From Oscillospiraceae bacterium (GTDB lineage: Bacteria > Bacillota > Clostridia > Oscillospirales > Oscillospiraceae), in contig JAFTGD010000058.1 of NCBI GenBank assembly GCA_017458065.1, forward strand, positions 1-35,376: 35,376 nt of DNA, written 5' to 3'. A program made the position numbers and the translations under genes. The notes under the pieces were generated by a model that worked only from the letters and a program-made list of their open reading frames with translations, was not told where the DNA came from and made no database searches. This document shows, one piece after another, positions 21,441-30,895 of the stretch (positions are counted from its first letter, which is position 1; the number at the start of each line of letters is the position of its first letter).

Positions 21441-22205
21441 TCACAGTTCGGAAGCCTCATCCAGTGGCTCATTGTTTAATATTTCTTCAATATCAGCCAA
21501 TGTGTGAAACGCATTTATAAGCTGAACACATTCATAACGCTTAACAGGTCGTGTCATGCGCCCGTGCATCAACCAATTTCTATTCAGATATTCCGGCTCG
21601 GTCCCACTATCAAGATCATGTTCTGTACCGTCTACAAAAGTTCGAATTGCATATTTGTAAAACGAAGGGAGATAATCCCTTACCAAAAGCAGCCTGGAAA
21701 TAGGCTTATCCGATAAAGCATCATACTTGTCCTTGCCAAGTTTCTCTAATTCCTCTTCACACTGTTTCGTGAGTTTTCGTACACTATCAGGTGTTATCTG
21801 GTTGATCCGCCAATTCATTAAAGCAAGGAAAAAGAATGCAGCTTCTGTGAAATGTCCCAGATAATAATTCTCGATTGCACGCTCCAGATAAAGTCTATCA
21901 GGCTTCTCATCATAACGTAAGCGCATTCCATCCAGCATCTCTTCAATATCATACTCTGAAAAGCACTCCGCTATTATTGCCTCTCCCTTGGACTCAATCT
22001 TATGCAGCCATTCCCTCGGGTCTTGAGGAGCCAGGTTGCCATGAAGGGTCCACCCATAACTTCCAAGCTGCTCCATTAATGATATATCATTTTGGAAATC
22101 CTCTTTGAGCCGATCATAGGGCTTTGACGTCAGTCGACGTATCGAAACGCTAATTTTTTGAAGAGTCTTCTGCAGTTCTTCGGAAATTACAACTGCCTGC
22201 TCCAT
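21441..22205 (-). CDS. HEPN-like accessory protein embedded in the BREX operon
   Basis: A 254-aa mostly helical protein, not a core BREX component. Near the C-terminus it has NRNWLMHGRM, an R-x4-H pattern (Arg209, His214) followed by Gly, as in HEPN-domain RNases; residues around it (YECVQLINAFHTLADIEEIL) would form the last HEPN helix. A second feature is the helical AIENYYLGHFTEAAFFFLAL. It lies between pglX and pglZ, spaced 34 and about 51 bases, in the same orientation, so it is co-transcribed. In Salmonella BREX this same slot carries the PARIS genes ariA/ariB. The gene looks more AT-rich than its neighbours, suggesting a separate origin. The HEPN call is by motif only. Confidence 0.6.
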   Translation of the reverse strand: MEQAVVISEELQKTLQKISVSIRRLTSKPYDRLKEDFQNDISLMEQLGSYGWTLHGNLAPQDPREWLHKIESKGEAIIAECFSEYDIEEMLDGMRLRYDEKPDRLYLERAIENYYLGHFTEAAFFFLALMNWRINQITPDSVRKLTKQCEEELEKLGKDKYDALSDKPISRLLLVRDYLPSFYKYAIRTFVDGTEHDLDSGTEPEYLNRNWLMHGRMTRPVKRYECVQLINAFHTLADIEEILNNEPLDEASEL

Positions 22206-22239
22206 CTTAACACCAATCCTTTGTCTTATGATTCGACAA

Positions 22240-25200
22240 TCATGTATTCTTTCTTCCCTGCCAAATTGGAGAATCCTCCTTGATCATAATATCCTTCGAG
22301 TCGGCCAGAATCTCACAGAAGCGACCGTCCGCGGCCGTCTGAACTCTCCGGTAATTGAACTTCACGCCGTCATCCAGATCGATATCAATACGGCTCAGAG
22401 CGATATGCGCAACCTTCGCATCATAGTCCTTGCATTCCTTCAGCTGCTTCACGAGCTTTTCCTTCCGCTTCCTCGCAGCGGCGTTTTCACGATTGTTCAA
22501 GCTGTTATCCATCGCATCCTGGCAGTTCACAATCTCCTTCTCATACACGGTCTGCATCCGGTGCAGGTATTCCACACGGAGGTTGCCGACTGTATCGGCA
22601 TTCCAACGGTGCATATACACCAGAGCCTTGAAGCCATTCTGCTTGCCGGAATCAAAAAGCCAGTAGATCGGGCGCTTCTGATATATCTTCAAATGATCGG
22701 TATAAAAGTCATTCAAGAAGTACGATCTGATCGTATCTCTGGCCGTCTTCCCTTTGTTGCCGAGAGCCGCAGCAATGAAGTCCAGATTCTCCTCCAAAGT
22801 GGCATTGCCGTATACCAGACGAATAAACTCCACAAAACGGCCAACAATATCGTCCTGGAAGTATTCCACATCCGTAATCGGGATACAGTTATCCTCATCC
22901 GGCGTGAACGCGCCATAACGATCCGGGTCCCACTCTCCGCCGGCGTAGATCAACCCAACCGGGCCATTCGCCGAATAGCGACCAAACATACAGCCGACCG
23001 CATAGGAGATCAGAGAACGGATATCCCGTGAAAGATCCGCTTTCCGAACGGTAACGTCCTTGTCTTCGACCTCCGGCGTCAGTTCCTCCTGCAGGCCGTA
23101 GATATCAATGAAGATCCGGTTCAATTCCTCTTCATTGGCCTTCAGCTGGTTGAAGCGATCTTCACACCGGCGTTCCCAGAGATGATAGAAATCCTCCACC
23201 CGATAGGCATAATCCGGATCATCCGCATACACCGGCAGCATCGGATGCAACATGAAGTCCCAAGAGGTCTCAAAGGAATCCCAGTCAGCTTTAGAAAGTA
23301 TTATACAATCATCAACTAGTTTTTCAATTATCCAGGATTTGCTCTCATTTATTCTGACAGGTATTTTCGCTATATCCCCTGGCTGGGTATTCATACCAGG
23401 AGAAAAAACAGATAAATACAGCTTTACGACTTTAGAATTAAGTAATCCTATCAAGTAATCAGTTTTCTCGGAAAAAATATCAACTGCTGCAGAATCAAAA
23501 ATAGAATTTTGAGATTGCATTCTAAATCCTGTTGGTCCAGATGTAACCCTCGAATATGTTATAGCTCTGCGAAAAACATAGTCTTCTGGTATAATCGCGG
23601 CTCCTTCTGCGTGTCGTAAATCGAATCCCGCATTCTTGTAGTTGATTACATATTCGTTGTTACCATACCAACGTCTATATAATCCTCCCTTATTATGTGG
23701 ATACCACTTTTTAGCGCTCTTGATGCTATCATTTATAGTGCAACAGTTCATAAATGTTTTCTCCATATCGCACTCAAACCATAGCCTTAGAAAACGATCA
23801 TTATCACTTGTTTGTAAACCAACCCTTGAGCTTCCTATCTCTGATAGAAGAACACCTTCTTTAAAAGCAGATAAAGCCTGCTTGTTAAGCCAATAAGCTA
23901 TAGGGGTTCCCGGGACTATTTTGAAGATGTTCTTTGAAACATAGTATCTATGCGTACCATCTATTAATCTTTGCATTTTGAGTTCTGGGTTTTCAGATAA
24001 TCCTTCACGCACGTAAAGTCTATCAAAAACACCTGACCACTCGTTCATACTTGATTGTCTCAGCACAAAAGACGTCGATTGAACGATTTTGCTATTTAAA
24101 TCTTCAAACGCCCCAATTCCTAAGCTTATGAGAGTGATAATATCCCTAAGAATAATTCTCTTACGAAGAGATTCATAACTCTTTAGCGCCATCCATGCAT
24201 CTTGTGTTATCATCGCCTGGAAACGATTCTGAGCCGTCATTTGCATGCAACGCTCAATAAACACTGCAAAAAGGTCACTCTTGCTATCTGGATAATGTTT
24301 TTTTACATAACCACTCAGCTTGGTACCCATACCACCTGCACCCATATACGGTGGATTGGTCACGACCACATCGTATTTCTGGCTCATGATCCGTGCCTGA
24401 CGAACCAAAGGCGCAAGAGTACTGACACACTCGTCAGATTCCAACTGAACCAAGAGATTGCCCTCATCAGTATTCTCCCGGATCTGATTCAGACGTTCCT
24501 CCAGTGCATCCAGTTCTTCCTTCGTATAGCTCAGCTGCAGGATGCTGCCATATTCCTCCGCATCCCTAAAATCATCAATCAGACGCCTACCCAGCTGTTC
24601 CATATCTCCAAGCTGCTTCAGGCAGGAATCAGAATGCGGGGCAGGATTCCTGACCGCCATCAGGTTGGGCAATATGCCCTCATTGAAAATCCGGCGGTTA
24701 TACTGACGGGCCTTCATCATGACGGCAAAGTAGGCCAGCTGATAAGCACGGGTATCGATATCAATGCCGTAGAGATTGTTCTGCAGAATACTCCTGGCGG
24801 CGTCACGCTGAGTATAGCCATAGGACGTGTAGATCTGCATCAGCACGTCAAAAGCATAGACCAGGATATGACCGGAGCCCATGCAGGGATCAATCAGCTT
24901 GATGTCTTCCGGGTTGATCTTCGCATACTCCTCCCGGATCTTAGCCAGCTGAACCTGAACCTCCGGCTCCTGCTCAGCCTCTTCCAGATAGTACTTCCAG
25001 GTGGCTTTCAGTTCCTCATTCGGATGACCTTCCACCCAGAGGCGCCCCAGGCTGTTCTCTACCATGTAACGGACGATCCAGTCCGGGGTGAAGAGCTGGG
25101 TAGCAGCAGGAATCCGCTCCTTTGTGATCTTAACATTCTTCTTCAGGAGGGCGAAGACCTCATCCTTCGGCTCGGTATTATAGTACTGGTACAGCCAGCC

Positions 25201-25887
25201 GATGATCTCGACCTGACCTTCTTTTTCCACATTGAAATCATCTTCGCTGATGTCATGGGTCAGATGATAGATAACACCATCCTTATCGGTGAAGGAGATG
25301 GTCAGGAGCAGTTCGGTGTAATCAGACGTTTTTTCAAACAATCCCGGAAGGATGTCATTGAGCCTATTACACTGCCTGATGAAGAGCATGCGGAAAAGCT
25401 CGTCCAAGTTGTTCCGGTCCTTCAGCTGGAGGACAAGGTCTTTCTCGTACGGAGTAAACTCCAGATCCGTCTCAAAAGGCGTCGTAACAAAGTCGGGCTC
25501 CAGCTTGTTCGGGTTGGAAGACGACAGAACACGGATACGGGAGGGCAAATAATCATTGACCTCCATGAAACGGACAGCGACAAGGCGGTTAAACCAGGTA
25601 TAGGCCACCTCTTCTACGACATTGCGAAAGGCAGTCTTATAGTCAGAGGTCTTTTCTTTTGCCCGAATGGCGGCCAGCAGAGCATTCCGCTGCTGAATCT
25701 CAGCACCGGAGACTTCCACATAGTCTTTTGTCCCGATATCAAAGAACTGCAGATCCTTGGTGGACTGCGGCATCGGCAGGGCAATCCCCTTCTCGGTGAT
25801 GCCCAGCATACCTGCTCTATAGGTGATATCGGAGATGAGCTTCCGTCTGGCCCAAATCGCGAAGTTCTTGATCGCTGTCTTATTCAT
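22240..25887 (-). CDS. pglX: BREX adenine-specific DNA methyltransferase PglX
   Basis: The 1215-aa length is typical of PglX. The methyltransferase core shows motif I in LIDPCMGSGHILVYAFDVLM and motif IV in VVTNPPYMGAGGMG (around residue 510), the N6-adenine type. It methylates a non-palindromic host motif to mark self and is also needed for exclusion. The ATG at 25887 follows GAGG and lies 14 bases after brxC. Bases about 23285-24200 (residues roughly 560-870, including the expected target-recognition region) are conspicuously AT-richer than both ends, as if this specificity segment had been exchanged. The frame is intact throughout, with no sign of phase variation such as a homopolymer tract. 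Confidence 0.94.
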   Translation of the reverse strand: MNKTAIKNFAIWARRKLISDITYRAGMLGITEKGIALPMPQSTKDLQFFDIGTKDYVEVSGAEIQQRNALLAAIRAKEKTSDYKTAFRNVVEEVAYTWFNRLVAVRFMEVNDYLPSRIRVLSSSNPNKLEPDFVTTPFETDLEFTPYEKDLVLQLKDRNNLDELFRMLFIRQCNRLNDILPGLFEKTSDYTELLLTISFTDKDGVIYHLTHDISEDDFNVEKEGQVEIIGWLYQYYNTEPKDEVFALLKKNVKITKERIPAATQLFTPDWIVRYMVENSLGRLWVEGHPNEELKATWKYYLEEAEQEPEVQVQLAKIREEYAKINPEDIKLIDPCMGSGHILVYAFDVLMQIYTSYGYTQRDAARSILQNNLYGIDIDTRAYQLAYFAVMMKARQYNRRIFNEGILPNLMAVRNPAPHSDSCLKQLGDMEQLGRRLIDDFRDAEEYGSILQLSYTKEELDALEERLNQIRENTDEGNLLVQLESDECVSTLAPLVRQARIMSQKYDVVVTNPPYMGAGGMGTKLSGYVKKHYPDSKSDLFAVFIERCMQMTAQNRFQAMITQDAWMALKSYESLRKRIILRDIITLISLGIGAFEDLNSKIVQSTSFVLRQSSMNEWSGVFDRLYVREGLSENPELKMQRLIDGTHRYYVSKNIFKIVPGTPIAYWLNKQALSAFKEGVLLSEIGSSRVGLQTSDNDRFLRLWFECDMEKTFMNCCTINDSIKSAKKWYPHNKGGLYRRWYGNNEYVINYKNAGFDLRHAEGAAIIPEDYVFRRAITYSRVTSGPTGFRMQSQNSIFDSAAVDIFSEKTDYLIGLLNSKVVKLYLSVFSPGMNTQPGDIAKIPVRINESKSWIIEKLVDDCIILSKADWDSFETSWDFMLHPMLPVYADDPDYAYRVEDFYHLWERRCEDRFNQLKANEEELNRIFIDIYGLQEELTPEVEDKDVTVRKADLSRDIRSLISYAVGCMFGRYSANGPVGLIYAGGEWDPDRYGAFTPDEDNCIPITDVEYFQDDIVGRFVEFIRLVYGNATLEENLDFIAAALGNKGKTARDTIRSYFLNDFYTDHLKIYQKRPIYWLFDSGKQNGFKALVYMHRWNADTVGNLRVEYLHRMQTVYEKEIVNCQDAMDNSLNNRENAAARKRKEKLVKQLKECKDYDAKVAHIALSRIDIDLDDGVKFNYRRVQTAADGRFCEILADSKDIMIKEDSPIWQGRKNT

Positions 25888-25901
25888 AGGAGCAACCTCA
25901 C

Positions 25902-28900
25902 TCAGAATTCGATATTCACAATAGTGTTTTCTTCCAGAGTTCCAATCAGTTTCTTTCTCAACGCTGCCAGATACTGATCGATATCATGTTCCGACTCGAT
26001 CTGCCAGGTGGTGGAAGAGTTGACCGATTTGATGCTGACTGTTTTTTTCTTTTTCAGCGGCTTGACTGGCTCAATCACTTCCGTATCGCCACCACCATCG
26101 ACAGGAGGATACTCGATGACCGTGCGCGCCTCTTCCTCCGCGATCTCATTCAGCAGACGGACCTTAAGCGCATCGGCCTCCACCTTGATATTCTGCAGGG
26201 TGGCAACGTTATTGCAGGAATCCGCTTTTTCGCGCAATCTCGCAAAGCGCTCGATGTATCTGTCACGGAGAGAAACTTCGCACTGCTTGCCGGACAGCTC
26301 ATTCAGAACACGCGTCCTGGCATCGTCGATAGCATCATAGATCGGTTTCGCCATGTCTTCAAGAAGCGCCATATAGAGCGTTGTAAACCTGCTGTTCAGT
26401 TCCGGGAGCTTATAGATACTGCTATACGGAGCCGACATCTTCAGGATCGTCCGGATATCCTTTACAACTATCTCAATCTCTTTGCTGACGATGAAAGTCT
26501 TACTGTCGTTGTAGATCGCCATCAGATTCAGAGACTTATCAAAGATCGATTTCTGCTCCCCTTCAAAGAAGGATTTCAGCGGTTCGAAGTCCTCAGCAAA
26601 ATCGAGATAATTATCCCGCTCAGCATATACGGTTTTGAAGAATTCATCAGAATACTTCATATTCAGGACGGCAATCATCAACTTCTTACCATCATTTACA
26701 AGCTGTTTCCCGGGATAAGCCGGCTGAGACTGATACCGGATCTCCAGCTTTTCGAGCTCTGTTTTCAGGTTTTGGGCATAACCATGGAAGCTCTTCATGA
26801 GAGTCTCCTCATCCTCGGCACTGGAAGACACATGGAAGAGCTCCTTCATGACCTCACGGACGGCCTTGATCTGGTGCTCGCCGGGCTTTTCCTTCTTCTC
26901 GGTCATCAGCTTTTCCACGAACTCTTTTTTGGTGATGTAACGAATGATATCATCATCGGACTTGCTGAAGGACGTCACCGCCTCGCTGTTTACAAACAGC
27001 GTAATATCACCATCTTTAAAGAGCCTGGCAACCAGCCACTTCACATCATCCTCCACGAAGCCGTACGGCGCCTTCATAAAGCGGTCCATTAGAGTCTTCA
27101 TGGAAGTCTTGGTATGCTTGCCGGTGTTCTGGGCAATATAGTCCCTGACATCATTGAGCGCCAGTTCATTCTTCTTTTCGGCTCCAAGCCCAAGCTTCCC
27201 CTGTCCACCTATACCCTTGATCAGCGTACGGATATCCGATTCGCTCATGGCAATATCAATATAGGACAGCTTGTGGTATACCGTCGCCACAAGTTTCGCA
27301 AGCGCTTCGCGGATTCGGCCGGTAATATCCTTGGCCGAAGTCTGAAGCTTATCGCCGGACACATAAATATCCGCAGCTTTCAGCGCATCCGTGAGGAAGG
27401 TCCTGGCATTCTGGTTATGCTCATGCATCTCCGTCCGTTTCGCATTCTTGATCTCTTCATATCTGGCAACGGCATTGGTGGCATCAAAACGGAGGAACTT
27501 TTCAATTTTGGCACTGGCAATAATCTCATCCAGGAACGTTCTGTCATCCGGGAGAACCACAAGGACGCAACTGCTCTGACTGGAAATGAAGCGCATGGTC
27601 TCTTCATCAGAGATTTCGTCGCTATCTGGGGTAAGGACCTTCAGAGTAAGATCATAACCCGAGCTCCCTTTATAGGGGCGGTCATCCACCACCTGATTGA
27701 AGGGGAACGCATAGCGGTTATTAAAAGCGGGGTAACGGTACTTTTTCTCATCAAAAAGGCCATCAAAAATCAATTCCGCAACTTTATTAGTGACTTCTGA
27801 GGAATCAACGCCCTGGTGCGAAATGGCACGATTGATATCCTGTTCTTCATTGGTCAGGAAGACATATTCGTCGTTATTTTTCTGGATCAGCGTCTGCTTC
27901 TCGAGGACTTTCAGCGCATCCTCGACTTTCTTCACCAGTCCCAGACGGTCATCACTGATATCGGAAACCATGAGGCTGGCGATGTTATTGATGTTTGACT
28001 TAATCTCTTTCACATACTTAATCATGAAGAGCGCCTTCAGGACATTTACACGGAAGCAGTCTTCTTCGTGATCGGGATTAATATATTCGTTTTCAAGGGC
28101 CTTCGAGATGACACCTTTGTGGGAGTGTTCGACGAACTCTTCCAGAGCATCATAGAACATATAGAAAGGAACCAGTGCGCCGGTCTCCCTGTCCATGATC
28201 TGCATCGCAGATTCCTTGAACAGCGCGAGCATGGAACGCTCACCATCCGCCAGGTGCTTGCCAGCTGCACCATGCGTCCTGATTGCCGTAAGAACGGCAC
28301 CCAGCAAATCGAACTGGTACGGGACAAAGGGATAAACAGCAGCGAAATTCTCTCTGCCGGAATACAGCTTCTTTTCGATGCCATCATTGAACAGAATCAG
28401 GTTTTTCAGTATGGTAGCCTTGTCATCATACAGAACAGAAAGCGTCTGAGCGGCGACCGGGTCTTTCTTCAGAATACGCTCGCGAATCACTTCATCCACA
28501 TTTGCAGAGGACAGACTGAGTCTGGTATCAAAACGGCCCATGATCTTAGAGAAATCATTGCCTTTGACTTTGATCACGGAGTCAATATCCTGCTGGCTGG
28601 TCACGATGATCCAGGCTTTGCCCCGGCACTCTGTGCCAAGGTCTTCCGTCACTGTCTGCAAATTCAGCATCAAGCGGGAATTATCGCCGATATACTGGCC
28701 AATCTCATCCACGAGAAAAACAACATGGTGGTTCTTCCCTTTGCGGTCTATGTATTTCTTTACAAGTTTGGCGAATTCTTCAATGCTGATGTTGTAGGGT
28801 GTAAACGCTTTCTCACACCAGTTGCGGGCGGCCTCCTCGCTCATGATGTCCATATCAACCAGGACATCCACGACATCATCCTGGCTATAGTCAAACTCAT

Positions 28901-29498
28901 TCCTCGCTTCTACCCATGAATCGCCATTTCGTTCCTCAAACTTTTCTTTGAACTCAACGTACTTTCCATCGTAAGACAGTCTTCTCTCGAGATCAGCGAT
29001 ATGGGGGTTGGCCCCGTAAAAGCCCTGCATCTCATTGAAGACTTTCAAGAAGACAGAAATGATCGCGTCCTTGTCCTGCTTTCCGGAAGCAGCTCCTTTG
29101 GAGTCAATGTTGAACAGGATCACATTGGTCGACGTCTCCGCAGCGAGCTTCATATCTGCAAGGACCATCCCGTCGGTGATTTTTCCGTCTTCGACGAAAT
29201 AGTCAATTGCGCGCCTATTTCCTACTTCCTTGTTCTCAAGCAAATAGGAAAGGATTTTCAGAAAATGAGATTTACCGCTGCCAAAAAAGCCGGAAATCCA
29301 GACGCCCATTTTGTCGGTATTCCCCAGAATGCCCTTCTTATATGCGCTGAAAAACTCGGCAAAATGCTTCTGGAGTTCACGGGTAACGACATATTCTTCC
29401 AGCTCCTGCTGTACATTGGAATCTTCACCCTGGCCGACTTTAATAACGCCTTTGATGTCACGATCGATCCGTTTTACGAACATCTCTTGAATTATCAT
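25902..29498 (-). CDS. brxC: BREX P-loop ATPase BrxC
   Basis: A 1198-aa protein of normal BrxC size. The N-terminal Walker A is in VWISGFFGSGKSHFLKILSY, with a likely Walker B in HHVVFLVDEIGQYIGDN and a sensor-like AWIIVTSQQDIDSVI. The long remainder is helical with coiled-coil stretches and ends in a small basic segment. BrxC is a large ATPase essential for defence and modification. The ATG at 29498 is preferred to the longer frame because GGAG lies seven bases before it. It follows brxB by about 11 bases. Confidence 0.94.
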   Translation of the reverse strand: MIIQEMFVKRIDRDIKGVIKVGQGEDSNVQQELEEYVVTRELQKHFAEFFSAYKKGILGNTDKMGVWISGFFGSGKSHFLKILSYLLENKEVGNRRAIDYFVEDGKITDGMVLADMKLAAETSTNVILFNIDSKGAASGKQDKDAIISVFLKVFNEMQGFYGANPHIADLERRLSYDGKYVEFKEKFEERNGDSWVEARNEFDYSQDDVVDVLVDMDIMSEEAARNWCEKAFTPYNISIEEFAKLVKKYIDRKGKNHHVVFLVDEIGQYIGDNSRLMLNLQTVTEDLGTECRGKAWIIVTSQQDIDSVIKVKGNDFSKIMGRFDTRLSLSSANVDEVIRERILKKDPVAAQTLSVLYDDKATILKNLILFNDGIEKKLYSGRENFAAVYPFVPYQFDLLGAVLTAIRTHGAAGKHLADGERSMLALFKESAMQIMDRETGALVPFYMFYDALEEFVEHSHKGVISKALENEYINPDHEEDCFRVNVLKALFMIKYVKEIKSNINNIASLMVSDISDDRLGLVKKVEDALKVLEKQTLIQKNNDEYVFLTNEEQDINRAISHQGVDSSEVTNKVAELIFDGLFDEKKYRYPAFNNRYAFPFNQVVDDRPYKGSSGYDLTLKVLTPDSDEISDEETMRFISSQSSCVLVVLPDDRTFLDEIIASAKIEKFLRFDATNAVARYEEIKNAKRTEMHEHNQNARTFLTDALKAADIYVSGDKLQTSAKDITGRIREALAKLVATVYHKLSYIDIAMSESDIRTLIKGIGGQGKLGLGAEKKNELALNDVRDYIAQNTGKHTKTSMKTLMDRFMKAPYGFVEDDVKWLVARLFKDGDITLFVNSEAVTSFSKSDDDIIRYITKKEFVEKLMTEKKEKPGEHQIKAVREVMKELFHVSSSAEDEETLMKSFHGYAQNLKTELEKLEIRYQSQPAYPGKQLVNDGKKLMIAVLNMKYSDEFFKTVYAERDNYLDFAEDFEPLKSFFEGEQKSIFDKSLNLMAIYNDSKTFIVSKEIEIVVKDIRTILKMSAPYSSIYKLPELNSRFTTLYMALLEDMAKPIYDAIDDARTRVLNELSGKQCEVSLRDRYIERFARLREKADSCNNVATLQNIKVEADALKVRLLNEIAEEEARTVIEYPPVDGGGDTEVIEPVKPLKKKKTVSIKSVNSSTTWQIESEHDIDQYLAALRKKLIGTLEENTIVNIEF

Positions 29499-29509
29499 GG
29501 CTGGTCTCC

Positions 29510-30088
29510 TCAATCCACAAGCTTAAAAGCTCTGTAATAGTTGTCGTCCTTGATTTCACCAAAGAGGATGAGTTCCTGACCGTCATATTTACCCGGGTAA
29601 AACATGACTACCGGAACATGGTCCACAACCTGATGAAGGTTATTCAGAACCGTATGGGAACGAAGAAGGGGGAAACATTTTCCTATCCCGATCAGAAATA
29701 CCACTGCATTATCCGTCGTATGATCCTTGATATAGTTCACAATCAGGCTGTCCTCGGAAGCAACCCGCATCGTGTTCCCAATCGCACGGATTACGCGCTC
29801 AAAGCCTTTCTTCCTCTCCATCTCCACCGTCTTTTCGATATATCCCTTGGCCTGTAAGGTATCTATGATAATATCATAGAGATCGAAAACGATCACTCGA
29901 AATCCATCCGGAGAGTTCTCATATTTTTGCCTGATATAATTGACCCTTTCCCGGATCAGCATTTCTTTCTCCGCGGGATAATCGAAGATGTAATACCCGA
30001 CTTCATTCCCCAGACCTTTGTTTTGCCGGAAAGACGGTTTTTTTATGATCTCCTCCACCGTATCCAAGCGCTGTTCCAATGTCATCAT
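29510..30088 (-). CDS. brxB: BREX protein BrxB (DUF1788)
   Basis: A 192-aa DUF1788 protein. Landmarks: TLEQRLDTVEEIIKKPSFRQ, GNEVGYYIFDYPAEKEMLIR, FRVIVFDLYDIIIDTLQAKG and the C-terminal VPVVMFYPGKYDGQELILFG. Its biochemical role is unknown but it is required in characterised type 1 systems. The start is one of two adjacent ATGs at 30088 or 30085, overlapping the brxA stop, so the two are translationally coupled. Confidence 0.92.
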   Translation of the reverse strand: MMTLEQRLDTVEEIIKKPSFRQNKGLGNEVGYYIFDYPAEKEMLIRERVNYIRQKYENSPDGFRVIVFDLYDIIIDTLQAKGYIEKTVEMERKKGFERVIRAIGNTMRVASEDSLIVNYIKDHTTDNAVVFLIGIGKCFPLLRSHTVLNNLHQVVDHVPVVMFYPGKYDGQELILFGEIKDDNYYRAFKLVD

Positions 30089-30696
30089 CACCGTACCCCC
30101 ATAATGGCCTTCAGGAACCGTTCCCTGCCGCTGTATTGCAGATATCTCTCCAAAGCGATATCTACGACAGGCGGAGTGATCAAATACCTGGTTTTCTCTT
30201 TCCTCAGGAGATTTGCATCCGTCATAAACTGAAAGTAGCCGGAGCGGAGCCGCTTAAAAGTGGTATCTTTCCAAGCCTTCATATCTTCGTCCTGCAAAGA
30301 TTTATCCGTAAAGAAGACGTTGATCTCGGAAATCGTCAACTCAGAATACCCGAGCTGCACCTTATCTCTGTAGACTTCATTGACAAATTCAAAGAAGAGC
30401 CGATCGCCCATGATAACCGTAATGAAGTTAATCAGCTTTTGCGTAGAGAGATCCGAAGTGCAAAACAGTTCGACCAGCGAATCATCCATCAAATTGATGC
30501 GGTTCAGCAGATAACCGTATGTGCGCAATGCCCGATACGCTTTCGGCATGCCAAACATATTCTCCTCTACACAACGGCGCCGAATTTCTTCCGGTGCTAC
30601 CTTGTCATAAGTCATGAAAACCATCTTCTTGAACTCATGAAACCAAGGCGACTCGGACATCAGGCCGGCACTATAACAAACAGAACGATCATTCAT
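30088..30696 (-). CDS. brxA: BREX protein BrxA (DUF1819)
   Basis: A 202-aa DUF1819 protein, first gene of the operon. Landmarks: YSAGLMSESPWFHEFKKMVF near the N-terminus, IRRRCVEENMFGMPKAYRAL, and a winged-helix-like C-terminal part (YLITPPVVDIALERYLQYSG). BrxA is a small DNA-binding protein in solved structures. The ATG at 30696 has GGAG seven bases upstream; an earlier in-frame start at 30702 lacks this. The whole operon follows the canonical type 1 order except for the HEPN insertion. Confidence 0.92.
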   Translation of the reverse strand: MNDRSVCYSAGLMSESPWFHEFKKMVFMTYDKVAPEEIRRRCVEENMFGMPKAYRALRTYGYLLNRINLMDDSLVELFCTSDLSTQKLINFITVIMGDRLFFEFVNEVYRDKVQLGYSELTISEINVFFTDKSLQDEDMKAWKDTTFKRLRSGYFQFMTDANLLRKEKTRYLITPPVVDIALERYLQYSGRERFLKAIMGVR

Positions 30697-30754
30697 TAGC
30701 AAACTCCACTATCTACATGCACTCAGATATACAAATATTTTAAACCAGTTTAAT

Positions 30755-30783
30755 ATTTTACCACACGGCGTGCGACATTTCCA
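30755..30783 (-). promoter_or_regulatory. possible BREX operon promoter
   Basis: On the minus strand TGGAAA (30783-30778), 17 bp, TAAAAT (30760-30755), about 60 bases before brxA. The -35 is a poor match and the surrounding 30703-30780 is AT-rich, so other placements are possible. It lies beyond the terminator of the lysis genes, implying that BREX has its own transcription. Confidence 0.35.
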
Positions 30784-30825
30784 CTGAATTACTCAGGTTT
30801 TTTTCGATAGATTAGGGCACAACAA

Positions 30826-30850
30826 AACCCGCCGGCATGACCGACGGGTT
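30826..30850 (-). terminator. terminator after the endolysin gene
   Basis: On the minus strand AACCCGTCGG, loop, CCGGCGGGTT (one G-U pair) followed by TTGTTG. It separates the phage late transcript from the BREX operon. Confidence 0.7.
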
Positions 30851-30859
30851 GATTGTGTT

Positions 30860-30894
30860 TCGCCTGAAGCCCGTTTCATTGGGCTTTCAGTCGA
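30860..30894 (+). repeat. structured repeat element, copy 6 (terminal hairpin only)
   Basis: TCGCCTGAAG-CCCG-TTTCAT-TGGGC-TTTCAGTCGA matches the terminal hairpin of the family, with one mismatch in the outer stem. The first hairpin is absent, so this is a truncated copy. It ends two bases from the endolysin stop codon (30896), on the opposite strand, and the last codons of that gene are AT-rich. Confidence 0.65.
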
Positions 30895-30895
30895 T

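Noticed and set aside
24202-25977. 591-aa plus-strand open frame
   Set aside because: It lies wholly antisense to pglX, which has complete methyltransferase motifs. The antisense frame has no recognisable domain and is a codon-bias shadow.
26008-28919. Several long plus-strand open frames across this stretch
   Set aside because: All are antisense to brxC with its Walker motifs. None has a ribosome site plus domain evidence.
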